A DNA stretch of 64,000 bases from Serinicoccus profundi (GCF_008001015.1 NZ_CP042862.1:2852001-2916000); one strand, 5' to 3'. Counted from the stretch's first letter, positions 26,045 through 35,136 are shown. Numbers and translations: made by a program. The notes: generated from the letters alone by a model not told the origin.

Positions 26045-26425
26045 ATGGAGACCTTCGATCCACCGACGTCGCTGACCGAGCACCGCGGCTGGAACCCCGA
26101 TGACCTCGCGGGTCGGCGGCCGCAGGACCGCCCGCCGTCCTACCCCGCGACAGTCTGGGGGCCGCCCGGTCACCACCACCCCAGGGGCACCCACGCGTTC
26201 GTGCTCGGGCTGCTGAGCGTGACCGTCTTCACCCCGATCGGGCCCTTCGCCTGGGCGATGGCACGACGCGCGTTGCAGGAGGTGGATGCGGCGCCGGTGA
26301 GGGTCATCAACCGGGGCCAGCTCGCGGCCGCCCAGGTGATGGGGGTGATCGCCACCGTGCTCCTGGCCTTCGTGGCGCTCACCATGGTCGCGGTCGTGCT
26401 CGGCGTGCTCCTCCTCGACCTCTGA
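26045..26425 (+). CDS. DUF4190-like membrane protein 1
   Basis: 126 residues: a polar Pro-rich N-terminus (about 1-50), then two membrane helices (FVLGLLSVTVFTPIGPFAWA and VIATVLLAFVALTMVAVVLGVL) around a short loop with RRALQEVD. A paralogue lies at 28604-29026, with the same HPRGT opening to the first helix and NR-QLAAA motif. Function unknown. Confidence 0.75.
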   Translation: METFDPPTSLTEHRGWNPDDLAGRRPQDRPPSYPATVWGPPGHHHPRGTHAFVLGLLSVTVFTPIGPFAWAMARRALQEVDAAPVRVINRGQLAAAQVMGVIATVLLAFVALTMVAVVLGVLLLDL

Positions 26426-26518
26426 CCCCGCACGCCGGAGCGGGGAGCCCAGGTGGGGGCGGGCACGCTCTAGGGCCGGAGCCCGGGTGCGGCCCGCGCC
26501 CGGTCACCCCGGTCGCTG

Positions 26519-28459
26519 CTAGCCGTCGGTGTCGATCAGCCGCACCTGGCTGAGCGCCGCCGGAAGGACGGCCGCCGGGCCGCCGAAGGCACCGACGTAG
26601 TCCGGTCGGCGCTGCTGGAGCGTCTCCCGCGTCGTCGTCGGCACCGTCGTGGGCTGGACGAGCAGCAACGGGGCGTAGAGCTGCCCGGCCAGCGCCCCAC
26701 CGGCGAGCGCGTCCGGCCAGTTGCGACCCGTCGCGACGAAGGCGAGGGGCTCGGTGGCAGGGATGCGCTTCGCGACGCCCGCCGCCACGGCATACCGGTC
26801 CTTGCCGTCGATGCGCTCGATGCGTGGAGTCCCCGTACCCCGGGGGTCGAGCTCGGCGCGCAGCTGCCCGATGACGTCGGAGGAGACCGCACCGGTGCCG
26901 CCCAGGACGACGATGCGGCTGGGGGCGCGGTCGCGCAGACCCTGCAGGACGGCGCCCGGCACCTCCTCCTTCTTGGTGAGCATGAGCAGGTCCTGCCCGT
27001 AGGCCGCAGCGGCGCCACCCGTCAGGCCGTCGGGCCAGTTCTGCCCGGTGGCCAGGTAGACCGTCCCGGGGTGACTGCCCCAGAAGTCCGAGACCGCCGC
27101 GGACACGGCATACCGGTCGGTGCCGGTCACCCGGTCGACCCGGTCGGCGTAGCGCCGGAGCTCGTCGGCCACGCCCTTGGTCACCGCGCCGGTGCCGCCG
27201 AGCACGATGACCTGGCTGGGGTCCAGGTCCTCGAGCGCGCGTGAGGTCGAGATCGGCAGGCTGTCCTTCTTGGTGAGCAGCACGGGGCCGCCGACGAGCC
27301 CGGCGAGGGCGGAGCCGGACAACGCGTCCGGGAAGTTCTGGCCGGACACGACGATGACGGTGCTGGTGCCCTCGGTCCACGACGCGGCGATGTTGGCCGC
27401 GACGGCGTAACGGTTGGCGCCGCTCACCCGCTCGACGACGGAGTGGCTCGAGTAGCCGGTCTGCCGGGTGGCGTCGGTGGCGAGGTAGCGCCCCGACCAC
27501 GTGAGTACCGTGAGGGCCGTGGCCCACACGTCACCGTCGGCGTGCTCGTAGAACTCCGGCAGCCCGCCGTCGGCGTGCTGCTGCTGCATCAGCCAGGTCA
27601 TCGTGGCGTCGCGTCGCGCCGGTGCGTCCTGGTAGGTCCCGGCCATGGCGAAGCTCTGCTCGGCGAGCGCGTTGAGGCCCACCGGTAGGTCCTCGGCGAG
27701 GACGCGACCCTCGCCACGGGAGAGGTAGAGGTAGTCGCGGGCGCCGAGGCCGGTCGCCCGCGCACGGGCCCGCGCGTCGACGCCGGCCATCGCCTGGGGC
27801 GTGATCGCCGTGGCCCAGGCCTCGACCCCGCCACCGGCCATGATGCCGGCGGTCACCGGGTCGGCGACGGCGGCCACGGAGTCGATCGCAGCCTGCGGGA
27901 CGGTGCCCCCTGTGCGGTCCAGACCGATGACGCACAGACCCGAGACGAAGGCCCACGCCTCACCGCAGTGGCCGTCGGCGAGCTCGACCTCCAGGGCCCG
28001 CACGAGGTCGACCCGGCCGAAGGAGCGCGGGTTGCGCCCGGTGGCGTCGGCCGCGATCGCCGTGAGGCCGAGGGCGAGCGGGTCCGAACGCGCCGCGGCG
28101 GCCCGACCCTCGAGCTGGGTGGTGAGTCGCTGGCGGTCGGCGTCGTGCTCGGGACCCGCGGCGGCCAGCGCGATGACCGTGAGCGCGAGCTCGTCCGTCG
28201 TGAGCTGACCGCGAGCGGCCCGCGCCGCGAGCCAGTCGGCACCGCGTTCAGCGGCGGCCGCCAGGTCGGCGGCCCGGACCGCCGACGGGACGTCGGGGGA
28301 CACCGACCGCAGCTGGGTGACCGGGGGCGAGGACAGCGTGAGCGGCTCCGGGGCGGGCTCGCGCGAGGCGGGCGGCTCGGCGACGGCGACGAGGGGGGAG
28401 GCCAGCAGACCGGCGGCGAGAGCCAGGGTCAGGGCACGGCGGAGGGGACGACGAGGCAT
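26519..28459 (-). CDS. Secreted CWB2 protein with helical-toroid-like N-terminal domain
   Basis: 646 residues. Signal peptide about 1-27. Residues about 60-340 are repetitive helices with WLMQQQHADGGLPEFYEHADGDVWATALT, similar to prenyltransferase/squalene-cyclase toroid repeats (the motif is quoted in part). Three CWB2 repeats follow, opening VERVSGANRYAVA, VDRVTGTDRYAVS and IERIDGKDRYAVA. It should be anchored in the wall. Substrate of the helical domain is unknown. It is flanked on both sides by divergent DUF4190-like paralogues. Confidence 0.87.
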   Translation of the reverse strand: MPRRPLRRALTLALAAGLLASPLVAVAEPPASREPAPEPLTLSSPPVTQLRSVSPDVPSAVRAADLAAAAERGADWLAARAARGQLTTDELALTVIALAAAGPEHDADRQRLTTQLEGRAAAARSDPLALGLTAIAADATGRNPRSFGRVDLVRALEVELADGHCGEAWAFVSGLCVIGLDRTGGTVPQAAIDSVAAVADPVTAGIMAGGGVEAWATAITPQAMAGVDARARARATGLGARDYLYLSRGEGRVLAEDLPVGLNALAEQSFAMAGTYQDAPARRDATMTWLMQQQHADGGLPEFYEHADGDVWATALTVLTWSGRYLATDATRQTGYSSHSVVERVSGANRYAVAANIAASWTEGTSTVIVVSGQNFPDALSGSALAGLVGGPVLLTKKDSLPISTSRALEDLDPSQVIVLGGTGAVTKGVADELRRYADRVDRVTGTDRYAVSAAVSDFWGSHPGTVYLATGQNWPDGLTGGAAAAYGQDLLMLTKKEEVPGAVLQGLRDRAPSRIVVLGGTGAVSSDVIGQLRAELDPRGTGTPRIERIDGKDRYAVAAGVAKRIPATEPLAFVATGRNWPDALAGGALAGQLYAPLLLVQPTTVPTTTRETLQQRRPDYVGAFGGPAAVLPAALSQVRLIDTDG

Positions 28460-28590
28460 CGACGGCTCGCTTCTGTGACATGCAGGGAAGGCGGGAGCAT
28501 AGCGCGGGCGTGACGGCTGGGGCTAGAGCAATCTGTGAGTGCGCTGAGACGGATGTGTCGCGCTACCGGGGCCGACCCGACAGGAGGGCG

Positions 28591-28596
28591 TAGCCT
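28591..28596 (+). promoter_or_regulatory. -10 box of a leaderless promoter (DUF4190-like gene 2)
   Basis: TAGCCT ends 7 bases before the ATG at 28604; no Shine-Dalgarno. Confidence 0.5.
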
Positions 28597-28603
28597 CGGT
28601 CGC

Positions 28604-29026
28604 ATGTACCGCTTCGAGCCTCCTCCCCCGCCGCAGTTCGGTGGCGGGTCCGAGCCGGAGGACCCCTACGCGCAGGCGACGGTGGACACACGCCCCGCCC
28701 CGCCCCCGGGCCGGACGGCACCCACGGGCAACCCGTATGCCGCCCCGTCCGGCGCCTGGGGGGCGCCGGACGTCGCCGTCCACCCGCGCGGCACGACCGC
28801 CCTGGTCCTCGGGATCCTGTCGGTGTGCGGTCTGTCGCTGCTCGGCCCGATCGCCTGGGGCATCGCGCAGACGGCGCTGCGGGAGATCGACCAGTCGCCC
28901 TATCCCGCCGCCAACCGGAGCCAGCTCGCCGCTGCCCGCATCCTCGGGATCATCGGCACCTGCTTCCTGGCGCTCACCGCGATCTACTTCGTGTCCATCA
29001 TCATCTGGGGCATCGTCAGCCTCTGA
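28604..29026 (+). CDS. DUF4190-like membrane protein 2
   Basis: 140 residues: a Pro/Gly-rich cytoplasmic head (about 1-65) and two membrane helices (TTALVLGILSVCGLSLLGPI and IGTCFLALTAIYFVSIIIWG). It is paralogous to 26045-26425. The head contains the Pro-Tyr-rich stretch often seen in this family. Function unknown. Confidence 0.75.
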   Translation: MYRFEPPPPPQFGGGSEPEDPYAQATVDTRPAPPPGRTAPTGNPYAAPSGAWGAPDVAVHPRGTTALVLGILSVCGLSLLGPIAWGIAQTALREIDQSPYPAANRSQLAAARILGIIGTCFLALTAIYFVSIIIWGIVSL

Positions 29027-29055
29027 GCCGAGCGCAGCCGATGGCTCGCCGCGCT

Positions 29056-29498
29056 TCAGCAGGTGTGACCGTGCGCCCCGCTGTAGATCGTCCGGGCGCC
29101 GGACTGACCGCCGTTCCACTGCACGTACGCGACGGTGCGCAAGACCGGGTTGCGGTAGTTGCACGGGTTGATGGCCGTGGTCTGCCCGGTGTCGGAGCCG
29201 CCGAAGTAGCCGTCGTAGTCGTAGGTCTCGCGGACCGTCACCCAGGAGCTGCCGTTGTAGTGCTGGAGCGGATGTTGGTGACCGCGACGTTGAGGTTGGG
29301 TCCACCGTCCACGTCGGTCACGGTCGCCCGCCCGTAGTAGGTGTTGCCACCGGGCCAGACGACGTTGGCGCACATCCGCGCGCCCTCGACCGTGGTGCAG
29401 TTGGCCTGGGCGGAGGCGCTCGTGACGCCGACGAGGCTCGAGCCCGCGATGAGCGCGGCGGCGGCAGCCACCTGGGCGGTGCGGCGAAGGGTGATCAT
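29056..29498 (-). pseudogene. Small secreted protein, broken by a one-base frameshift
   Basis: A Sec signal (MITLRRTAQVAAAAALIAGS to SASAQA) starts at 29498. The mature part has Cys pairs (ANCTTVEGARMCANVVW) and continues to NLNVAVTNIR. The frame then changes at about 29267-29272, and LQHYNGSSWVTVRETYDYDG to the end (GAHGHTC) continues in another frame. Adding one base restores a protein of about 147 residues. Family not recognised. Confidence 0.65.
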
Positions 29499-29631
29499 GG
29501 GAGACCTCATTCTCTGTCGTGAGCCGGTCCTGTGAGCGGCTCGCCTGGCTTCCGACCTCGGGAGACGTTGATCGGTTCCCACCTGGAGAGCACCAGCCGG
29601 ACCCGATGACGGAGCGGCCGCCCCTGAGGGG

Positions 29632-30753
29632 TCACCCTCGGGAGGGGTGGGTGTCGGGCTGCTCCGTGGTTGCGCGGTCGGGGAAGAACCTGCGCGCCCA
29701 GAGGCTGACGTAGACGAGCCCGACGAGGACGGGGACCTCGATGAGCGGTCCTACGACGCCGGCGAGGGCTTGGCCGAAGGTGACGCCGAAGACGCCGATC
29801 GCCACGGCGATGGCGAGCTCGAAGTTGTTCCCGGCTGCGGTGAAGGAGATGGCGGTCGCGCGTTGGTAGTCGAACCTCAGCGCCTTGGACAGGAGCATGG
29901 AGCCGCCCCACATGAGGGCGAAGTAGACCAGCAACGGGACGGCGATACGGACGACGTCGAGGGGCTGGCTGGTGATGGTGTCGCCCTGGAGCGCGAAGAG
30001 CAGGACGATGGTGAACAGCAGTCCGTAGAGCGCCCATGGTCCGATGCGGGGCAGCACGGTGCTCTCGTACCATTCACGGCCCCTGGCACGTTCGCCGAGG
30101 GTGCGGGTGAGGAACCCGGCGGCGAGCGGTATGCCGAGGAAGACCAGCACGGACTTCGCGATGCTCCACATGGAGACGTCGAGGTCGGTCTGGTCGAGTC
30201 CGAGCCAGCCGGGCAGGACCTGGAGGTAGAAGTAGCCGAGGACGGCGAAGGCCAGGATCTGGAAGATCGCGTTAATGGCGACCAGGATGGCGGCCGCCTC
30301 CCGGTCGCCGCACGCGAGGTCGTTCCAGATCAGCACCATGGCGATGCACCGGGCGAGGCCGACGATGATGAGGCCGGTGCGGTACTCCGGCAGGTCGGGC
30401 AGCAGCAGCCAGGCCAGCGCGAACATCAGCGCCGGGCCGAGGACCCAGTTCAGGGCGATCGAGGTCACCAGGAGACGGCGGTCGCTGGTGACGTGGCCGA
30501 GCTCGTCGTAGCGGACCTTGGCCAGGACCGGGTACATCATCACGAGCAGACCGATGGCGATCGGCAGGGAGACCGAGCCGATCTCCACTGCGGCGAGCGC
30601 GTCGTCGAGGCCCTCGACGAACCGGCCGAGCAGGAGCCCGGCCACCATCGCGACCCCGATCCACACCGGGAGGAACCGGTCCAGGGTCGAGAGCCGCTGG
30701 AGCACCGGGCTGTCGGCGCCGGCGGTGGGCGTGTCACGGACGGCGTCGCTCAT
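29632..30753 (-). CDS. acr3: Arsenite efflux permease, ACR3 family
   Basis: 373 residues with about ten membrane helices. The conserved Cys block GLARCIAMVLIWNDLACGD is present, and PLAAGFLTR and FTAAGNNFELAIAVAIGVFG are ACR3 signatures. It exports As(OH)3 from the cytoplasm. The ATG at 30753 overlaps the arsR stop as ATGA. The long open frame upstream of it is the arsR gene in another phase. Confidence 0.93.
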   Translation of the reverse strand: MSDAVRDTPTAGADSPVLQRLSTLDRFLPVWIGVAMVAGLLLGRFVEGLDDALAAVEIGSVSLPIAIGLLVMMYPVLAKVRYDELGHVTSDRRLLVTSIALNWVLGPALMFALAWLLLPDLPEYRTGLIIVGLARCIAMVLIWNDLACGDREAAAILVAINAIFQILAFAVLGYFYLQVLPGWLGLDQTDLDVSMWSIAKSVLVFLGIPLAAGFLTRTLGERARGREWYESTVLPRIGPWALYGLLFTIVLLFALQGDTITSQPLDVVRIAVPLLVYFALMWGGSMLLSKALRFDYQRATAISFTAAGNNFELAIAVAIGVFGVTFGQALAGVVGPLIEVPVLVGLVYVSLWARRFFPDRATTEQPDTHPSRG

Positions 30754-31151
30754 GCCGGTGCCCCCGCCATGTCGTCGGAACTCACGGTGCTGCCGGTGGC
30801 GAACAGGGCCCCGAGCGCGGCCATCGCCTCGGGACGGGCGATGTAGTAGACCCAGGTGCCGCGCTTCTCGCGGTTCAGCAAGCCTGCCTCGTGGAGGACC
30901 TTGAGGTGGTGACTGATGGTCGGCTGGGACAGGTCGAAGTGCGGCAGCAGGTCGCACACGCATGCCTCACCGCCCTCGTGGGACAGCACGATCGAGAGCA
31001 GCCTCAACCGGGCAGGTTCAGCCATGGCCCTGAGCATCGCGACCACGCCGGCTGCCTGCTCGACGCTGATGGGCTCACGAGCCAACGGGACACAGCAGGC
31101 CAGCCCCTCAGCCGTCGAGGGTGCGCAGTCACTCAACGAAGATATCGACAT
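30750..31151 (-). CDS. arsR: ArsR family arsenic-responsive repressor
   Basis: 133 residues. Winged helix about 35-110 with DLSQPTISHHLKVLHEAGLL. Two candidate As(III) ligand pairs are visible: Cys19-Cys20 near the N-terminus and Cys64-x-Cys66 (EACVCDLL) in the helix before the recognition helix. It should repress its own operon until arsenite binds. The ATG at 31151 lies inside the operator palindrome and has no Shine-Dalgarno, so the transcript may be leaderless. Confidence 0.92.
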   Translation of the reverse strand: MSISSLSDCAPSTAEGLACCVPLAREPISVEQAAGVVAMLRAMAEPARLRLLSIVLSHEGGEACVCDLLPHFDLSQPTISHHLKVLHEAGLLNREKRGTWVYYIARPEAMAALGALFATGSTVSSDDMAGAPA

Positions 31152-31177
31152 GCGTCAATGTTGACACATGTCGATAT
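31142..31177. promoter_or_regulatory. ArsR operator
   Basis: Outer arms ATATCGACATG (31142-31152) and CATGTCGATAT (31167-31177) are perfectly complementary. Between them GTCAA-TG-TTGAC forms a nested palindrome (31154-31165). It overlaps the arsR start codon. Confidence 0.8.
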
Positions 31178-31233
31178 GTGGCATCACTGCGCCACCTTCC
31201 CCGGGCGCTCCACCAGGCCCACGACGACGAAAA

Positions 31234-31262
31234 GGCCGGACCCGCACGATGCAGGTCCGGCC
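31234..31262 (-). terminator. Terminator of tRNA-Ser(CGA)
   Basis: On the minus strand the arms GGCCGGACC and GGTCCGGCC flank an 11-base loop and are followed by TTTT, downstream of the tRNA 3' end. Confidence 0.7.
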
Positions 31263-31289
31263 CCTTCTGATGTCCGAAGGCATCACGGG

Positions 31290-31376
31290 CGGTGGCGGTG
31301 GGATTTGAACCCACGGTGGACTTGCGCCCACACACGCTTTCGAGGCGTGCTCCTTAGGCCGCTCGGACACGCCACC
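31290..31376 (-). tRNA. tRNA-Ser (anticodon CGA)
   Basis: Acceptor arms GGTGGCG and CGCCACC pair on the minus strand. The anticodon loop reads CGA, with a long variable arm and GTTCAAATC T-loop. No CCA is encoded. Confidence 0.95.
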
Positions 31377-31424
31377 GCCGACGAGGTTACCCGACGAGCC
31401 GGGCCCGACCCAAAATCTTCGCCG

Positions 31425-31931
31425 TCAGCGACGGTCGGCGAAGAAGCCGGTCAGGAGGGCCCCGCACTCCTCCTCCAGGACGCCTCCGACGACCTCGGCG
31501 CGGTGCAGGGCCCGCCGGTCGCGCGGCAGGTCCCACACCGACCCGCACGCGCCCGCCTTGTCGTCCCACGCACCGAAGACGACCCGGTCCACGCGGGCGA
31601 GCACGGCCGCCCCGGCGCACATCGCGCATGGCTCCAGGGTCACGACGAGGGAGCATCCCATGAGTCTCCAGGACCCGAGGGCGGCGCCCGCCTCGCGCAG
31701 GGCCACCACCTCCGCGTGCCCGGTCGGGTCGTGCCCGGCCTCACGCACGTTGTGCCCGCGGCCGACCACCTCGCCGGAGGCGTCCACGACGAGCGCCCCG
31801 ATCGGCACGTCCCCCGACCCACCCACCGCCCTGGCCTGCGCGATCGCCTCGCGCACCCAGGCGTCATACCTCTCCACACCCCAGCCGACCTGGCTCCGGG
31901 GTGCGGGTGAGGTGTCGGGTGCGTCGGTCAC
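31425..31931 (-). CDS. tadA: tRNA-specific adenosine deaminase (TadA) family protein
   Basis: 168 residues. Zinc site and proton shuttle His72-Ala-Glu74 and Pro-Cys102-x2-Cys105 are in place. It should convert the wobble adenosine of tRNA-Arg(ACG) to inosine; that tRNA is at 43462-43534 in this window. The GTG at 31931 starts 18 bases from the divergent upp start. Generic nucleoside deaminases share the fold. Confidence 0.88.
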   Translation of the reverse strand: MTDAPDTSPAPRSQVGWGVERYDAWVREAIAQARAVGGSGDVPIGALVVDASGEVVGRGHNVREAGHDPTGHAEVVALREAGAALGSWRLMGCSLVVTLEPCAMCAGAAVLARVDRVVFGAWDDKAGACGSVWDLPRDRRALHRAEVVGGVLEEECGALLTGFFADRR

Positions 31932-31935
31932 GCCC

Positions 31936-31941
31936 TAGAGT
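31936..31941 (+). promoter_or_regulatory. -10 box of a leaderless promoter (upp)
   Basis: TAGAGT ends 7 bases before the ATG at 31949; no Shine-Dalgarno. Confidence 0.55.
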
Positions 31942-31948
31942 CTGGCGT

Positions 31949-32587
31949 ATGCGCGTCCACGTTGCCGATCACCCGCTCATCGCCCACAAGCTGACCTACC
32001 TGCGCGACAAGCGGACCGACACGCCCACCTTCCGCCGGCTCGCCGACGAGCTGGTGACGTTGCTGGCCTACGAGGCCACCCGTGAGGTGCGCATCGCCCC
32101 CTTCGACATCGAGACGCCGGTCGCCGCGACGACGGGCATCCACCTGGCCACCCCGAAGCCGCTGGTGGTGCCGATCCTTCGCGCCGGGCTGGGCATGCTC
32201 GACGGCATGATGCGCATGCTCCCGACCGCCGAGGTCGGCTTCCTCGGGATGCTGCGCAACGAGGAGACGCTGGAGGCGCACACCTACGCCAACCGGCTCC
32301 CCGACGACCTCGACGCCCGCCAGTGCTACGTCCTGGACCCGATGCTCGCGACCGGGGGCACCCTCATCGCGGCGATCAAGTACCTCGTCGAGCGCGGCGC
32401 CGACGACATCACCGCCATCACCCTGCTGTCGGCGCCCGAGGGCATCGAGAGGATGCAGGCCGGGCTCGCCGACGTCGAGCCCCCGGTCACCCTGGTCACC
32501 GGGGCGATCGACGAGCGGCTCAACGAGCAGGGCTACATCGTGCCCGGGCTCGGTGACGCCGGCGACCGGCTCTACGGCGTCGTCTGA
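31949..32587 (+). CDS. upp: Uracil phosphoribosyltransferase
   Basis: 212 residues. Signature blocks are [32 protein letters not shown], the PRPP loop [12 protein letters not shown], and the C-terminal uracil-site region [16 protein letters not shown]. It salvages uracil to UMP. Starts seven bases after a TAGAGT box. Confidence 0.95.
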   Translation: MRVHVADHPLIAHKLTYLRDKRTDTPTFRRLADELVTLLAYEATREVRIAPFDIETPVAATTGIHLATPKPLVVPILRAGLGMLDGMMRMLPTAEVGFLGMLRNEETLEAHTYANRLPDDLDARQCYVLDPMLATGGTLIAAIKYLVERGADDITAITLLSAPEGIERMQAGLADVEPPVTLVTGAIDERLNEQGYIVPGLGDAGDRLYGVV

Positions 32588-32613
32588 GGTCGGTCCCCGA
32601 CCCCGGATCCGGT

Positions 32614-33807
32614 ATGCCGCAGCACCAGACCTCCTCCCCCTCCGCGCGCGTCTCGGCGCGCTCCGCGGTCGAGCCCTTCCACGTCATGGAGGTGCTCAAG
32701 GCGGCGGCCGGGCGGCAGCGCAGCCACGGCGACGTCATCATGCTCTGCGCCGGCCAGCCCTCCACCCCGGCGCCGCAGGTCGCGCGGGACGCGGCCGTCG
32801 CGGCGATGGCGGGTGAGGTGCTCGGCTACACCGAGTCGACCGGGATCCTGCCGCTGCGGGAGGCGATCGCCGAGCACCACCGGGCCACCGCGGGCATCGA
32901 GGTCGACCCCGACGACGTCGTCGTCTTCCCCGGCTCCTCCGGCGCGTTCACCGCGCTCTTCCTGGCCGCCTTCGACGCCGGCGACCAGGTGGCGATGACG
33001 CGGCCCGGCTACCCGGCATACCGCAACAGCCTCGCGGCCCTCGGGTGCGAGGTGGTCGAGCTCGCCTGCGGCCCGGACACCCGCTTCCAGCCCACGGTCG
33101 AGATGCTCGACGCCCTGCCGCAGCCCCCCGCCGGCCTGATCGTGGCCTCGCCCGCCAACCCCACCGGGACCGTCGTCGACCCTCGTGTCCTGGCCGAGCT
33201 CACCGCCTGGTGCGTGGAGCACGGCACCCTGCTCATCAGCGACGAGATCTACCACGGGCTGACCTACGGCCGGGAGGTCGCGAGCGCCTGGGCGACCTCG
33301 CAGGAGAGCGTCGTCGTGGGGTCGGTGAGCAAGTATTTCTCCATGACGGGGTGGCGGGTCGGCTGGCTCCTCGCGCCGCCCTCGCTACGGCGACCGCTCG
33401 AGATCCTCACCGGCAACCTCAACATCTGCCCACCGGCGATCGGTCAGCACGCGGCGATCGCGGCGCTCGGCGAGGGTGCACGGGCCGAGCTCGACGGGCA
33501 TCGTGCGCGGTATGCCGCGACCCGCGACCTCCTGCTCCGTCGCCTGCCCGAGATCGGGCTGCGCGACTACGCCCCTCCGGACGGTGCGTTCTACGCCTGG
33601 TGCGACATCGGCCACCTCACCGACGACTCGGTGCAGTGGTGCGCCGACCTGCTGGCCGACTGCGGGGTGGCGCTGACCCCCGGCGTCGACTTCGACACGG
33701 TCGAGGGCCACCGCAAGGTCCGGCTGAGCTTCGCCGGGTCGACGGCGGAGGTCGACGAGGCGCTCGACCGGATGGCCGCCTCGCCCCTCCTGCGCCCGCC
33801 GGCCTGA
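32614..33807 (+). CDS. Class I/II PLP aminotransferase (1)
   Basis: 397 residues, cytoplasmic. It has the fold-type I core: GYTESTGILPLREAIAEH, ANPTGTVVDP, ISDEIYHGL, PLP lysine in SVSKYFSMTGWRVGW, and the C-terminal Arg in RKVRLSFAGS. It resembles the aspartate/alanine aminotransferase group; the substrate is not defined. It begins 26 bases after upp, but without a functional link that I can see. Confidence 0.88.
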   Translation: MPQHQTSSPSARVSARSAVEPFHVMEVLKAAAGRQRSHGDVIMLCAGQPSTPAPQVARDAAVAAMAGEVLGYTESTGILPLREAIAEHHRATAGIEVDPDDVVVFPGSSGAFTALFLAAFDAGDQVAMTRPGYPAYRNSLAALGCEVVELACGPDTRFQPTVEMLDALPQPPAGLIVASPANPTGTVVDPRVLAELTAWCVEHGTLLISDEIYHGLTYGREVASAWATSQESVVVGSVSKYFSMTGWRVGWLLAPPSLRRPLEILTGNLNICPPAIGQHAAIAALGEGARAELDGHRARYAATRDLLLRRLPEIGLRDYAPPDGAFYAWCDIGHLTDDSVQWCADLLADCGVALTPGVDFDTVEGHRKVRLSFAGSTAEVDEALDRMAASPLLRPPA

Positions 33808-33831
33808 CAGCGCCGGGCCCCTGTCGGCGGA

Positions 33832-33968
33832 GAGGATCCGTGCACGCGCACCCATCCTCGCCGGAATGAGGCTCTTCCGCGGGGAGGATCCGTACACGCG
33901 CACCCATCCTCACCGGGATGTCGCCCGCGCGCGGTGAGGATCCGTGCACGCGCGCCCATCCTCACCGG
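33832..33968. repeat. 52-bp tandem array of hairpins, 3 units (family B)
   Basis: GAGGATCCGT(G/A)CACGCGC begins at 33832, 33884 and 33936, an exact 52-base period. Each unit has facing arms; the third is GGTGAGGAT (33933-33941) and ATCCTCACC (33957-33965). The spacers differ. It lies after the aminotransferase gene and could act on RNA ends, though no T-run is present. Confidence 0.85.
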
Positions 33969-34085
33969 AGTATCCCCTCCCGCAGCCTCGGCGACACGCA
34001 CCCCGCGTGAGGCTCGGCATACCCCGCCACATCTGCCACACTGACACCAGACCCGTGTCCACCTGTCCAGCGAAAGGCACCTGAC

Positions 34086-34256
34086 ATGCCGTCCACGGTC
34101 AAGAAGGTCCTGCACTGGCTGCTGTGGGGCTTCATCATCTACGCGATCATCACCAACCCCGACCGCGCCGCCGACATCGTGCGCGCCGTCTGGGACATCA
34201 TCTCGCAGGGCTTCCTCAACATCGGCCGGTTCTTCAACCAGCTGATGGGAGTCTGA
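34086..34256 (+). CDS. Small membrane-associated protein, 56 residues
   Basis: A short frame with sensible protein character: MPSTVKKVLHWLLWGFIIYA, then AIITNPDRAADIVRAVWD and an amphipathic tail to QLMGV. One membrane helix at about 8-22. GAAAGGCAC precedes the ATG. The PH-domain gene starts 14 bases later, so they are probably co-transcribed. Family not recognised. Confidence 0.65.
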   Translation: MPSTVKKVLHWLLWGFIIYAIITNPDRAADIVRAVWDIISQGFLNIGRFFNQLMGV

Positions 34257-34270
34257 CGCAGAGGGTCCCC

Positions 34271-35044
34271 GTGCCCGGACACCTGCCCCCACCGCCGCAG
34301 ATCAGCCGCCGCGTCGCCAAACGCTACCTGCTGGCGGACGAGCGGGTCGTCGTCTCGACCCGGTGGCACTGGGCCAAGCTCATCGGCCCGGCCGCGGCTG
34401 TCCTCGGCGCCCTGTTCCTCACCCTGTGGGTCGCCGCGTCGGTGACCGACGCCGCCGCGACCGGTATGGCGCTGAGCGTCTTCGCGGTCGTGTGCGCCTG
34501 GGCCGGCTGGCAGGTGCTGGAGTGGCGGTGCGAGTGGTTCATCGCGACCGACCGTCGGCTGCTCAAGACCTACGGCCTCATCACCCAACGGGTCGCGATG
34601 ATGCCGCTGGTCAAGGTGACCGACATGAGCTACGACCGCACCATCCTGGGACGGATGCTCGGCTACGGCCGCTTCGTCATGGAGTCCGCGGGCCAGGACC
34701 AGGCGCTGAGCCACATCGACTACATCCCGCAGCCGGACGAGAAGTACCAGGCGATGTGCGAGACGATCTTCGGCCGCGACGTCCGCGACCCAGGCGAGGA
34801 CGCCGACCGGTGGGACGACGAGGACGACGACTGGGGCCCGCAGGGGCATGGAGGCGACCGGACCGGGCCGCAACCCCGGGCGACGCCGGCCCGCGAGGGC
34901 GAGCGCCGGCAGCACTGGGAGCCGGTCGACCCCGGCGAGCTCCCGGCCGACTGGGAGTGGGAGGGGGAGCCGCGGCGCGCCGCGCCCGCCCGCTCGGGCC
35001 GGAGACGGGTGGCCGTCGACCCTGATCCGACACCGCTGCGCTGA
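34271..35044 (+). CDS. Membrane protein with bacterial PH-like (bPH2) domain
   Basis: 257 residues from the GTG at 34271. Two membrane helices (about 35-75) precede a YdbS/bPH2-type domain with WFIATDRRLLKTYGLITQRV and MMPLVKVTDMSYDRTILGRMLGYG. The last 80 residues are a disordered Asp/Arg/Pro-rich tail. Function unknown; such domains sit on the inner membrane. Confidence 0.83.
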   Translation: MPGHLPPPPQISRRVAKRYLLADERVVVSTRWHWAKLIGPAAAVLGALFLTLWVAASVTDAAATGMALSVFAVVCAWAGWQVLEWRCEWFIATDRRLLKTYGLITQRVAMMPLVKVTDMSYDRTILGRMLGYGRFVMESAGQDQALSHIDYIPQPDEKYQAMCETIFGRDVRDPGEDADRWDDEDDDWGPQGHGGDRTGPQPRATPAREGERRQHWEPVDPGELPADWEWEGEPRRAAPARSGRRRVAVDPDPTPLR

Positions 35045-35136
35045 CCGCTCGCCAGCGCGAGGTGGCGCCGACCTCGGCCGACCGCACCCTCAGTGGGCCC
35101 CGCCCCCAACCGACCGCACCCTCGGCCTGCGCACCC

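Noticed and set aside
30754-30963. Longer N-terminus for the ACR3 permease
   Set aside because: It would be read out of frame through arsR; the ATG at 30753 overlaps the arsR stop in the usual way.
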